Positions 34,001 through 46,078 of a DNA stretch of 64,000 nucleotides are shown one piece after another. This DNA is from Antedon bifida (taxonomy: Eukaryota; Echinodermata; Crinoidea; Comatulida; Antedonidae). The stretch spans positions 8,680,001-8,744,000 of the forward strand of contig OY727097.1 in the NCBI GenBank assembly GCA_963402885.1, in the 5' to 3' direction. Under the pieces are notes generated by a model. That model was not told the origin of the DNA, made no database searches, and was given only the letters and a program-made list of their open reading frames with translations. The number at the start of each line of letters is the position of its first letter. The first letter of the stretch is position 1. The position numbers and the translations under genes are program-made.

Positions 34001-35820
34001 GTTTTTCATATGTAAATATGACAATGTGATTGGTCAAAATTGCATCATCTGACTACCGCTTCCTGGAGTGGATTTCAAAAAGGATTGGGAAATTATCTTG
34101 TCAATATAATAGTATTTTAAACTACTTTTATTTACCAACTGAAACAACTATATTTCTTTTGCGTAATTCTATAATCACATCTGCACTCTTGGAAAGCTCT
34201 GGAGCCAGAGTAACTATTGCAACATCTTCAAGATTTTGGTAAATATTTAGAACATCCTGGAAACCATTTTGGTCATAGGACTTGATAAGGTTGACAGGAT
34301 GTGCACCATTTTTCTCCTTACTTATAAAAGGACCCTCTAAATGAACACCTGGAAGAGTATAGGAATTCATGTCATTATTAATGTTGAAATATTTAATTCT
34401 ATGGTTCTCAATTGAATGAAAATTAAAGACATAGGCACAATGCAGTCATTGCAATGTGTATGATTATCCAAAGATGCTGCTAAATAATTGAAGACCTTGT
34501 TTGGGGTATACAATACACTTTTATAAGAATAATATCAATTACTCCAAGTTATTACCTAAAATACCAGCACCCTTTTTGCTTCCCTTTGTCTTTTTTATCT
34601 TTGGCAATATCTGTAAATAAGTAAAATAATAAAATTGAAATTTTACATCGTATACTTGAATTTACCAGTGAAACTGGCAAAAGTGTAAAAATCAAGAAAT
34701 ACAAAAAAACAGAATAGAAGTGCTGCACTGTATTTTTTTAATGAACCCTAAACACTGGAGTAGACAAATTTATGGGAGTAGTTTTTATATCTAGGTGGAG
34801 AAAGTCAAAACCTAATGAGTTACTTTGCAGCTATTGAGTCCAATAGTAATTTTATGCTTCTATGTTCCTACAGTATGTTTCTGAGCATGTGCAGATCGAT
34901 TTTGACTCGACAGCTGCATAATAAACACATAACAGACACTTCGAACAGTTACATACTGTACCTTTTTATATATCTCTTGACTAGAAGTTATGACGGTGGG
35001 ACAGAACGACGTAACACCATGTGCCAATAACCCCTGAGCAACCTTCTGAAGTCCAGCTTCTACGTTCTCAGTGTTGGATGAAAAATCAACTCCAAAGCAA
35101 CCTTACAAACACAAATAGAGTGTAGGAAATAAAATATAATTTACTATAAAATAATATAATATAAAATAATATATCTTTAATTGACCAGGTGGGCTAGGTA
35201 TGAAATTTAGGGAGTATTAGGTGGGTGGGATTATACTTGTGGACTTAAATTAAAACAAGGCAATCTAACACTGATGAGCTCCAGAGATCAAAGGGTTTAC
35301 CTGCGGCTGGGGTCAGTTCCACACCCCGGAAAATATGTACATAGTAGAGTACTCTTTTGGTATTTTTTTGCAGCCAGACATAAGATCAAAGGCTCGATTT
35401 CCTATCTTGGCAAGACGAGCTCAGTGTCCTGTAGTGTTAGATTGCCTTGATTAGAACAGAGTTCAATTTAGCACAGGTCCATAGACCAATGTCCAGTAAA
35501 ACCTATGACAAGGCTATAAAACTTCTCAATAAACCGGACAGTTTTGGCTTTGTTTATTTTCTTAATCTTTACGTTCAACAATCTTTGACGACACCTGCAT
35601 ACATACCATTAATTTGTACATCAATAAAGCCTGGAGCAATCAGTCTTCCATTGCAATTATACTGGATGTCTGCATATGCCTTTTCTTCATAGAATAACTT
35701 CTCTGGATCCAAGATTAATCCATCTCTTACCCAAAGGTCTTCTCTGACAATTTCATGCTTGTAAAGAAGTCGACAGTCCCGAAACTGAATGATTGGTGAC
35801 TGCGAATATTTAGAGGGCAT
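31019..35820 (-). CDS. AMDHD2: N-acetylglucosamine-6-phosphate deacetylase
   Basis: Metal-dependent amidohydrolase converting GlcNAc-6-phosphate to glucosamine-6-phosphate and acetate, in cytosolic amino-sugar salvage. Eight exons (minus): 35820-35607, 35101-34962, 34610-34556, 34348-34136, 33655-33567, 32925-32781, 31865-31736, 31262-31019. All phases match; 409 residues, the same as the human enzyme. Visible residues: N-terminal [31 protein letters not shown], metal Glu in HLEGPF (about E141), His in GHS (about H209) and THLFNAM (about H230), [18 protein letters not shown], and catalytic Asp in ITDAM (about D292). Start chosen at the first Met of exon 1. Introns carry small inverted-repeat elements and SINE heads. 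No sign of inactivation. Confidence 0.95.
31480..31681. mobile_element. Small inverted-repeat element (MITE family C)
   Basis: Ends 'aggccaactcagacagca' (31481-31498) and its inverse (31663-31680), with a second inverted pair 'gacgaggc'/'gcctcgtc' inside. About 200 bp, in AMDHD2 intron 7. Confidence 0.75.
31928..32083. mobile_element. MITE family A copy
   Basis: Ends 'aagccttgtctatactatca' and inverse 'tttgatagtgtagacagagc'. The core 'atatggtagtgatatgac' appears on the minus strand. In AMDHD2 intron 6, embedded in a copy of the 'gtgtccccttaatagg' family. Confidence 0.75.
32585..32660 (+). mobile_element. tRNA-derived SINE head
   Basis: A box TGGTCTAGAGG (32591-32601) and B box GGGTCGAGTCC (32636-32646). 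Very similar to the 11255 copy. Confidence 0.6.
33173..33275. mobile_element. MITE family A copy, right end decayed
   Basis: Left end 'aagctctgtttacactatca' with the shared core. The right inverted end is lost at 'cataaagttgtgg'. A SINE-like head follows directly (B box GAGTTCAAATCTC near 33331). Confidence 0.65.
35256..35449. mobile_element. MITE family B, short copy
   Basis: 17 bp terminal inverted repeats (caaggcaatctaacact and inverse). Shares 'cagccagacataagatcaaa' with 16945-17294. In AMDHD2 intron 1. Confidence 0.75.
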
Positions 35821-38503
35821 GCTTCAATTCACTTCTTTCTTGAGGGTGTTTATTCGAATGGAAACCATTTCCAGAAAGATACCTTAATAAAATTTCAAAT
35901 AATTTTTTAAAAAATGGTGATTTAGGTTTAATTTGGTTTTATGATATGTCTCCTGATATTTTAGATAAACCAAAAAAATCTCCCGATTTACATTTTTAAT
36001 TTCTACTACTCTAGATATTGATAAAAGAATAAAAAACATACTTAATAATATATAATCAATTCATGCGTTATTTAATAATTGAAATAAACACTGCATTTTC
36101 TGTCTTTGGATGGCACAATGCCTGAAGTTTACAATTATTTATAGATACCAATTTTGTATACCGCCCTCTATAGTTTAATGTATTATAGCACCCTCTATAG
36201 TCATAAAACCTCCTGATAATTCATTTTTCCAAGTTGGGAGGAGGTCTCATTTTTGCTGGTAAAAATGATAAATCCATATTACATAACCACCACATCATGA
36301 CACTGGCTACTAGGATAATAGTATGTATGTCTAGGCCTAGGCACTCCTAATTTAAGCCTACTAGGCTACTAATAGAGAATACTAGGGCCTAGTAGTACTA
36401 CTAATACTATCTACTAGACCACTGCCAGGCCTACTACTAGTACTACCATGGAGTACTCTCAGTCTTAGTTAGTAGATCTACTCCTACCTATTAAAATAAA
36501 TACCTTGGAAATACTTCTACAAATTATTAAGGACGACGATACTCTACTAATTGGGAAAACCTTTAGGCTAGGCCTACTGTCTCTCAGCTCTTGACCTGAT
36601 TTTTTTTTATAGAATAAAATAGGAGGAGCTGAGGTCGAGTTCTTCTATATGGCTCGTATACAGTATATATAGCGCCATCATACGTACAATTTAGAAAAGG
36701 GAATTTCCCTTTATGATGATGTAATCAAATTTTGTTGCCTTTCTTGATTATGCATTTTGAGAGAATTTCATGTTGATATTTAAAAAATGCCTAGATAGCT
36801 GTTTGTTTTGTTTTACTTTAAAAGTCATGAAGATTTGCTTTAGGGTGGGATGATTATCACAATCAAAGTTATTACCTATCTTGACTTTCTGAATCAGTAT
36901 TATCAAGATTTCATGTTCTTGCTTAAATGAGGAAATAAAAAACGTTTGTCCTTTTTAGGCTTGAATGCCTATACATACTGTAGTATTATGGTGACCTTAA
37001 AAGTAAAATCTAGGCCTGATGTTTGTGATATTTTTTATTTAAACCTGTAAACGGGAATAAATTATGTGACAAATATAAAAACTTTCTGGTTTATTTTATC
37101 CTCTGTGTGTGTAATTAAAGCCAATTTCAATTAAATTCTTTTATCATTTCTTTTCACACTATTTTTCTTTCCTTGTTTTAGAATGGCAACCGTAAATAAA
37201 AGAGTTAAGTTATCATGAACCTTTGACGATGATAGGGCCTCATTCAAAGGTATTCGATTGTCACGGAATAAGATCCTCAATTCAAGCCATATTATTGTTT
37301 GAACCAGTATAAACCAGTTTTGCTATTCTTTATAGAAAATGAATGTATTTGTTGTTCATTCAACTGTGAAGAATATAATTGAAATATGAACAATAAGCAA
37401 GTTCATCGTATCGCAGTAAATCAGTTGATCAACAGTGTGACGTGTCATATTATAAGGAGTGGCTCGTGTAAAAGTGGACCTAAATCGCTAAACTGCAAAT
37501 AAACTGCCTTTTAGCAAATAATTAAGAATGTATATGCTGTATATAAAGATACCTGAGCCTAACTTACATGTATGTGAATGTACATTTACTGGTACAACAT
37601 ATTAATTGTAAGTATTTATTTTCAATTCCAATGAGTAGGCCTAGTATTACTAAACGGTAGAGCTGTAAAACGTCACAAGCTGTAAAACGTTACAAGCTGT
37701 AAAACGTTACATGCGTTTTTACTTTGATATGCGTTAAATTTTACATGTTTAGTCAGGTGGCTTAACAACAAATTTTGAGGAAATCGTGACACGGTGGACA
37801 AAAGCGCCAAATTTGGCATGGAGCTTCGTTGGGACCTACCAATTGATTTTTGCCTAGGAGCCACTCTGGTCGTCATTTATTTTTCAAGATGGCGGCCAAA
37901 ATCCAAAATGGCCGCCAATAAATTGGAAAATCACATTTTCATTTGTTGCAGAAGTCACATATAGGCAAATGAACTATCAACACATAAGTATTCATGTTCA
38001 TTGAAACATATTTTAGACATGTTGCATTCGTTGTTAAGATGGTGGCCAAAATCCAACATGGCTGCCAGTAGCTTAAACTGGAATATCATTCTGGTTGCAG
38101 AAATCGCATAGGTATTAAACGAAGTAGGAAAACATGGAGTAATCATGGTCATTGAAACATATTTTAGACATGGTACATAGTTATAACCAGTTCAGTTTCT
38201 GAAACCACATAAAATGTGGTATTTTTGGGAAAATTAAGATTGAGGGCGCTGTTCAAAAGTAAAAAATACACTTTTTTACCTGTAACTAATTAAGTTTTTG
38301 TCAGAATATTTTTTAAATGGTCTTATTTAATAGATAATTACATTTTCTCTATATTAAAGAAAACAAACTTTACATTAAATTAATAGTTCAGATAAATTTA
38401 CGTTAATTGCCTAAAATCAGCAAATATAACACATTTTAATACATAACAAATACTATTGGATTAAAATTGATTTAATAATTCCTGATTTTATTAACTTTTG
38501 CAG
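35821..38503. other. Intergenic sequence between AMDHD2 and the NLR-type gene
   Basis: Divergent promoters of the two genes are expected here. 36320-36590 is dense in 'ctaggcctag'-like motifs. A possible 5' non-coding exon of the NLR gene may start after the acceptor near 37181, where an 11-codon frame beginning MATVNKRV closes at once; this is weak. Confidence 0.35.
37886..38176. repeat. Tandem duplication, ~150 bp period
   Basis: 'aagatggcggccaaaatcca' (37886) recurs as 'aagatggtggccaaaatcca' (38036), followed by matching sequence including 'ttcattgaaacatattttag'. It is preceded by three short 'gctgtaaaacgt' repeats (37671-37710). Confidence 0.75.
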
Positions 38504-38522
38504 ACTGAAAACAAACAGTAAA

Positions 38523-41500
38523 ATGGAAAACGCTGAAGAGAAATTTCGGCAATTAAAATCGGATCTCAGTAGACACTATGAAAGGGAAAAATACAGATGG
38601 TTGAGATTTTGTCTCTTTGATAACCTAGACATAGGGGACATTACAGACCCACGTTTTATAGGAATGTTCTTATTCAATAGACTCCACGAAGAAGGTAAAA
38701 TCACGCCGCAGAATGTCAGTCTTCTATTAGATATTGCTAAGGTAACACGCTTAAAGCATGCTGAAGATCTGGTACTTCAGTACATGAAGGATAACAATAT
38801 TCAAAACACTGGAGACATTTTATCCCCTTACCGAAAAAAACTGTTTCGGGCCTTGAAACAAAGTGAACAATTTGATTTGCAAAGAGTTATTTCTCATTAT
38901 GGTTTACATACTGAAACGCAAAATATTTGGGATGCAGTTTTACAATTAGAAATCGACAGAGATTTAGAGGATAATCCAGCAAAAATCAAAATATTTGCAA
39001 GTCTAGTTGGGAAACGCTCACAGGAAGAACTTTACGGTATGTTTTTACATTTAGACCACTGATTAAGGATTCTAATAGAAACTTGATCATAATTTAAGAT
39101 TCAGGTTTGATGTATTTGAAGTAGGACTACAATTAGTCTGCATTGATTTTTTATTCATTTGTTTAATATTTCAATATAAAAATAATTATATAGGCCTATT
39201 GATATCTATCAAACAATACTGTAAAGATTTTCTCTATATAGAACTAATATGTACGGTTATATAATTCATACATTTCTACACTCATTCAAGGCAATAGTGC
39301 GGGGTGCGGTTCATGGTTGATCATGTCCCATATGTGTGATCATGCCACATAAGGGTGATCATGCCCCATAAGTGTGATCATGCCCAATAAGGGTGATCAT
39401 GTCCCATAAGTGTGATCATGCCCCATGAGGGCAATCATTCCCATAATGGTGGTCATGCCACATAATACGTGTGATCATGCCCCGTAAGGGTGATCATGCC
39501 TCATAAAGGCAATCATTCCCCATAATTGTGGTCATGCCCCATAAGTGTGATCATGTTCCATATGTGTGATCATGTCCCATATGTGTGATCGTACCCCATA
39601 AGGGTGACCATGTCCCATAAGGGTGATCATGCCATAAAGGGCAATCATTCCCCATAATGGTGGTCATGCCCTATAAGTGTGATCATGTCCCATATGTGTG
39701 ATCATGCCCCATAAAGGTGATCATGTCCCATAAGGGTGATCATGCCCGTAAGGGCAATCATTTCCCATAATGGTGGTCATGCCCCACAAGTAAAATCATG
39801 TCTCCTAAGTGTGATCATGCCCCATAAGGGTGACCATGTCCCATAAGGGTGATCATGCTCCATTATAAGGGCAATCATTCCCCATAATGGTGGTCATGCC
39901 CCATAAGGGCGATCATGCCCCATAAGGGTGACCATGTCCCATAAGGGTGATTATGCTCCATAAAGGCAATCATTCCCCGTAATAGTGGTCATATCCCATA
40001 AGGGCGATCATGCTCCATGTACTCATGCGATTATCGGTACTGTATCTAGATTTGCCCTGTATCATAGGAATATTTGGTAATACTACATCGTATGTGTGAT
40101 TCACATGTATCTCGTAGTATCATATACCATAACTTAAGTCTTAATCTAGCCTTACATGATACATGTGATACAAATGAGATGTGATACTTGGCAAATAGTC
40201 TGTTATACGGGGTAATGCTTGCTTATAAGTTTTAAACATCTATTTACCACCTTGGAGGTTTTGTGTACGCGCAAATAAATGAACTGAAAAACCTTACAAA
40301 TATATAACAATGCTGTACTAGTACGGCATAGACATTTTAAATAAGGAATTTAACCAACCGTTGACCTAATAAAACAAAGGTAGTAGGATCGATCTGGATT
40401 TTCATTGATCAATAAAACAGTCATATTTAAAAAAATAAATACACCAATGAGAATGTCACAAATAGGAGGTTTTGTGTACGCGCAAATAAATGAACTGAAA
40501 AACCTTACAAATATATAACAATGCTGTACTAGTACGGCATAGACATTTTAAATAAGGAATTTAACCAACCGTTGACCTAATAAAACAAAGGTAGTAGGAT
40601 CGATCTGGATTTTCATTGATCAATAAAACAGTCATATTTTAAAAAATAAATACACCAATGAGAATGTCACAAATAGGTGGATTCAATTTTTTCAATAAAG
40701 TGTAAATGCTAAAACTAAAAGAATTTTAAAATAGTTTTTCTATCTTTAGGTGGGGAACTGACTGAAACAACAATGGAGCTGTCCTCTTGTAAAGGAGGAA
40801 ACAAACTATCACCAACCGATGAAGGTAAGTGTAGGCCTACACACAAAATATTATGAAATATTTTACGCAAAAACGAATAATTGGAGACATAATATGTCAC
40901 TATCTTTTAAACTATGCAGCGTATTTGAAATAAGGAAAGAAAAATATTCTCCTAAATCAGATTTAAATACTAACACAACTAACAGTAAGACAACTGAACT
41001 GTCACATGCTTAAATTGACGTCACCTTAGATGAATATTAAAATTAAAATACCGTATTTATTCAAATAAACGCCTCGGTGCCTTTATTTATTTCCTAGAAT
41101 AAACGCCCCCACACATGCATTTATACACAATATTGTATTACAACACATTTCTATTATTAGTAGAATTCATTGATTGGCATGATCTACAATTTACCAAGCA
41201 TTTTGATATTAGTTTTACTATATTTAATCACTTCTCGATATTCATTGTATTATATTTTTTTCATATCTATGAGGTATTTATTTGATTATACATGTTACCG
41301 TTACACCCAAACGCAGTGCCTTCTCCGAATAAACGCCTTCCTAAAAACACTCTTGAACAATAAATGTCCCAGTAATTTGACTTTTGAAATGTAAAACTAC
41401 AATAGCAAAGCAAAATCTATCAGGCTTCGATTGTAAGCACTGTGCCACCTTTTGGTAAAGGTCGAGCGCCTCTAATATTCATATTATTAAGAACTCGTAT

Positions 41501-44500
41501 TCATATCATAACAATTGATGTTGATTTTATTCACCAGCTATCAAGACATTTCTGAAAGAACAACAAAAAGGTTCATATAAAGCTATGAACCTAATGGAAT
41601 CGGCGGTTTTCGGTGAACAATACAAAGTTGATATTGCAGACGTATTCACAGATCTCACATTACTTCAATCTACAAAAGAAAAACCGGTTGATCATGCAAC
41701 GAGACTAAATGAAGCTAAACATACAAGTTTGGAAGATGTACTGCAGATTATTAAACCTAAAATGTCATGTAAAGTTCTAATAACAGGTAAAGGGGGGATG
41801 GGGAAGACAACCCTTCTCAGGTACATAACCTATAACTGGGCTAATGATAATGATGATACATTTTCTAGCAAAGTATTGTTTCTACTAAATATTAGAGACA
41901 TAGAGGCAGGAAAGACGATCATAGACAGTATTGTTGATCAAATAAATCTTGTTAAATTTGCTAATGGTATGAAAAAAATATCCAAACAAAACCCTAAAGA
42001 ATTGATTGAAACTTTCATAATAGAAAATGAAGATGAAATAGTTTTGCTATTAGATGGATTAGATGAGTTAGAGCAAGGTTCTGAAGAACGACTACAGTTG
42101 CTGAAATTCGGCCAAAATTACAAGACTACCACATTAATAACATCACGACCTGAAAATATTACAACGTTTGTTGAAAGCTGTGATGTTCATGTTGAAGTTA
42201 ATGGATTCAGTAAAAAAAGTGTGAATAAATATATTAGGAAATACTTCAATGAAAAGCATGAATTAGGAGAAAGGTTAATTAGTGAATTGTATGATTTCAA
42301 TTCAAACTATTCATATACAAAACAATCAATGATTGAACTGTGTTCATCTCCTTTGCTATTACTTATGATTTGTAGCATATGGGAAGAATCCGGAGACCTT
42401 CCCATTGACTTTTTAGATCTTTTCAAAGAACTAATTTGCTGCACAATAAATCAATTTCTATCCAAAGGATCTATTGGTGTAAACAAATCCAGAATCGCAA
42501 ATGTTGACAGAATTCCAATTAAATATAAAACTGCACTACTAGCATTAGGCCAATGCATGTATGAAGGATTAAAGAAAAATGTATTGATAATCGACAAGTA
42601 TGAGTTCACAAATTTGTTTGAGGATGAATCAATAGTAGACTTGGCACTGAAAATTGGATTTGTTTACAAAAAGCCACCACTCAGTAAAAGAGATAGAAAG
42701 GAGTTGTTTTCTCCTCCACACAAGCTAGTTTCAGAGGCATTAACGGGGTTTTACCTTGCAAATAAGTGTCAGTCAGGTGATTTGAAAGAGGAAGAGTGTG
42801 AAATGTTAAGGTCAAATACATACCTACATATGACAATAATGTTTACTATAGGGTTTCTAGGCGCTGGTGCTGGTAGACTTATAAAACATTGGTTGAAAGT
42901 GAAAGCTTTAAGCTTGTATTCAATAGCAAAGTATTTCAGATATGTCAAGAAAGAACATGAAGATTCTGTAATAGAGGAATTAGATGCAACACTATTAAAT
43001 GTTGATAAAGAAGTCAAAGAAACATTTTCAGATATGTCTGAGTCATTTAGAAATTTTCTATCTATTGATACGAACAAAACGCAAAAATATGAAAATGAGC
43101 ATTTGGTACAACTTATGAGCAGATGTCAAGTCAAGTGCGATATTTATGAATATTCATATTTAGACTTTCAATTTCTGGATTCTATATTATCAAAGCTTAT
43201 ACAAACAAAAGCTATAAAATCAACAGAAAAATTTTGTGCTATGCTAGTTCATTTATTTATAATCCTACATGGAGTAATCAAGGATAGAAATACGGCTATG
43301 GATAATGACATGTTGCTTGAATTTCATTTATTGGTAAAAGACGAAGTAATTGATATCCTTTCAGTAGTAATGGACAATTTTCAATTTCAATATAACTTTG
43401 CCGGTGTTTCATTTCATAAATCATATAGTCTAAAATTTATGATTCATTTGTTGAAATTTTCTTCTAACCTGATATATCTTAATGTTCCGTCTGACAGTCT
43501 GACAAAGTTGAGAAAACTACTTGTTGATAATATTTTACCACATGATCTACAGCTTCGGCTAGAACCTACTGATTTAAGTGTTATTGATAAGGATTTACTT
43601 TTTAAGTTAGTAAATCACACTTCCGATTTCGAATTTACTAAATATAACCTGACAGTTGATCATCTCAGATGTCTTGTAGATGTTTGTTACGAACAAGATA
43701 TGATATTGACATGGAAAATGTTAAATCTAAGTGGTCTTTACCTATCGTCATTTGAAGTATCGAAATTAGCTTGTTTATTTAAATTCTCTAAAAAATTACA
43801 ACATCTTGATATGAGTAATTGCCATCTCTCTGGTAGTATCATAAAAGATTTATTGAGTGAATGTGATAAAAACAATGTCGTATTGAAACGTAACATGTTT
43901 AACCTAGAGGGAAACAATCTTTCAGATATCGATGATGTTTTACTGTTTAGGTTGTTGAATCTAACTTATGCAGTTCATAACACTTTTAATTGGCATGATT
44001 ATAGCCTATCTATTGATAATCTGAAAGGACTTATAGATGCCTATATGCACGGTAATTATAGGTTATTTACATGGAAAAGGTTGAATTTAAGGTGGCTTAA
44101 CCTAGCTTCTATTGAAGTATCAAAATTAGCTTGTTTATTACAATTCTTTCCAAAACTTGACATGAGTTATTGCCAACTTTCAGGTAGTATTGTAAAAGAT
44201 TTTTTGAATGAATGTGATAAAAACAATGTTGTGTTCAAACCTGGCATGCTTTATTTAAGGGGAAACAATCTTTCAGATATTGATGGTGTTACACTTTTTA
44301 AGTTGACCCTAAATTGTTTTATTTATTATGACACTTTAGAATGGCAAGATTATAACCTGTCCATTGATAATCTACAAAGTCTTATAGATACCTGTTGTGA
44401 ACGTGGTCAGGTATTGACATGGAAAGGGTTGAATATAAGTGGTCTCGACCTATCTTCACTTGGAGCGACAAAATTAGCTAGTTTATTAAAGGTTTCTCCA

Positions 44501-46078
44501 AAACTAAAATATGTTCATATGAATGACTGTCACCTTTCAGGTGATAATGTAAAAGATTTTTTTAATGAATGTGATAAAAACAAAGTGGCATTGAAACCTG
44601 ACATGTGTGATTTAAAGGGAAACAATCTTTCAGATATCGATGGTGTTACACTTTTTAAGTTGGTGAGTCTAATTAAGAATGATATCATGCTAGATAATTT
44701 TGAATGGCATGATTATAACCTGTCCATTTATAATCTACAAAGTCTTATAGATACCTGTTGTGAACGTGGTCAGGTATTGACATGGAAAGGGTTGAATATA
44801 AGTGGTCTCGACCTATCTTCACTTGGAGCGACAAAATTAGCTAGTTTATTACAATTTTCTCCACAACTAAATCATCTTGATATGAAAAATTGCCAACTTT
44901 CAGGCAGTATTATAAAAGATTTGTTAAATGAATGTGATAAAAACAAAGTGACATTGAAAACTGAAATGTTTAAACTAAAGGGAAACAATCTTTCAGATAT
45001 CGATGGTGTTTCGCTGTTTAGGTTGGTGAATCTAACGTATGCAGTTCACACTTTTAATTGGCATGATTATAGCCTATCTATTGATAATCTGAAAGGACTT
45101 ATAGATGCCTATATGCACGGTAATTATAGGTTATTAACATGGAAAATGTTGAATTTAAGTAAGCTCAACCTAGCTTCTATTGAAGGATCAAAATTAGCTT
45201 ATTTATTACAATTCGTTTCAAAACTTGACATGAGATATTGTCAACTTTCAGGTAGTATTGTAAAAGATTTATTGAATGAATGTGATAAAAACAATGTGTT
45301 CAAACCTGGCATGCTTGATCTACGGGAAAACAATCTTTCAGATATTGATGGTGTTACACTTTTTAAGTTGGTGAATCTAAATTGTTTTATTTATTATTAC
45401 ACTTTTAAATGGCATGATTATAACCTGTCCATTGATAACCTACACAGTCTTATAGATACCTGCTGTGAACATGGTAAGAACTTGTCGTGGATAAGGTTGA
45501 ATGTAAGTGAGCTCGACCTATCTTCATTTGAAATGTCAGAATTATCTTGTTTATTAAAGGTTTCTCCAAAACTAAAATATGTTCATATGAAAGACTGTCA
45601 CCTTTCAGGTGATAATATAAAAGATTTTTTGAATGAATGTGATAAAAAAAAAGTGGCATTGAAACCTGAAATGTTTGATTTAAAGGGAAACAATCTTTCA
45701 GATATCGATGGTGTTACACTTTTTAAGTTGGTGAATCTAATTAAGAATGATAACATGCTAGATAATTTTGAATGGCATGATTATAACCTGTCCATTTATA
45801 ATCTACAAAGTCTTATAGATACCTGTTGTGAACGTGGTCAGGTATTGACATGGAAAAGGTTGAATATAAGTGGTCTCGACCTATCTTCACTTGGAGCGAC
45901 AAAATTAGCTAGTTTATTACAATTTTCTCCACAACTAAATCATCTTGATATGAAAAATTGCCAACTTTCAGGCAGTATTATAAAAGATTTGTTAAATGAA
46001 TGTGATAAAAACAAAGTGACATTGAAAACTGAAATGTTTGATCTAAAGGGAAACAATCTTTCCGATATTGATGTTTGA
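38523..46078 (+). CDS. NLR-type receptor: DED-like domain, NACHT ATPase, LRR array
   Basis: Likely cytosolic innate-immune or death-fold receptor. Exons 38523-39036 (acceptor TTTTGCAG at 38503), 40750-40824 and 41538-46078; phase 1 at both junctions, about 1,708 residues. Residues about 5-85 resemble a death effector domain (YRWLRFCLFDNL, HEEGKITPQNVSLL). 105-171 is a second helical segment I cannot name. NACHT: P-loop GKGGMGKTT (about 280-288), Walker B IVLLLDGLDE (about 364-373), TLITSRPEN sensor, helical region to about 860. Then LRR superunits of 117-121 residues, each with WHDYNLS, LNISGLDLSS, CHLSGS, LLNECDK and GNNLSDID. The frame ends at TGA 46076-46078 in mid-array and continues open beyond (see 46079-47557). 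Probably one member of a larger NLR family; no orthologue is claimed. Confidence 0.85.
39305..40017. repeat. Minisatellite of TGATCATG units
   Basis: About 35 copies of a ~20 bp unit 'gtgatcatgccccataagg', with a longer periodicity where 'ggcaatcattccccataatg' units occur every four to six units. In intron 1 of the NLR-type gene. Confidence 0.95.
40254..40677. repeat. Near-identical tandem duplication, 211 bp period
   Basis: Copies start at 40254 and 40465 ('ggaggttttgtgtacgcgca') and differ by almost nothing. Ends 72 bases before exon 2 of the NLR-type gene, so duplication lies close to the splice acceptor. Confidence 0.9.
41050..41110. repeat. Dispersed 'tatttattcaaataaacgcc' repeat copy
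   Basis: 'ccgtatttattcaaataaac' then 'cgcctcggtgcctttattta'. Related pieces lie near 1495, 2035 and 17375-17400. In intron 2 of the NLR-type gene. Confidence 0.5.
43985..46069 (+). repeat. Higher-order LRR duplication, 1,068 bp period
   Basis: Three consecutive LRR superunits are duplicated head to tail. Matching anchors are exactly 1,068 bp (356 codons) apart: 'ctatatgcac' 44041/45109, 'gaatggcatg' 44702/45770, 'aatctacaaag' 44732/45800. In the third unit (44732-45007 versus 45800-46075) only a handful of bases differ. Confidence 0.9.

Noticed and set aside
39305..40017. Regularly spaced repeats resembling a CRISPR array
   Set aside because: Units are contiguous with no unique spacers, and the host is a eukaryote. 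The same holds for 13517-14010.
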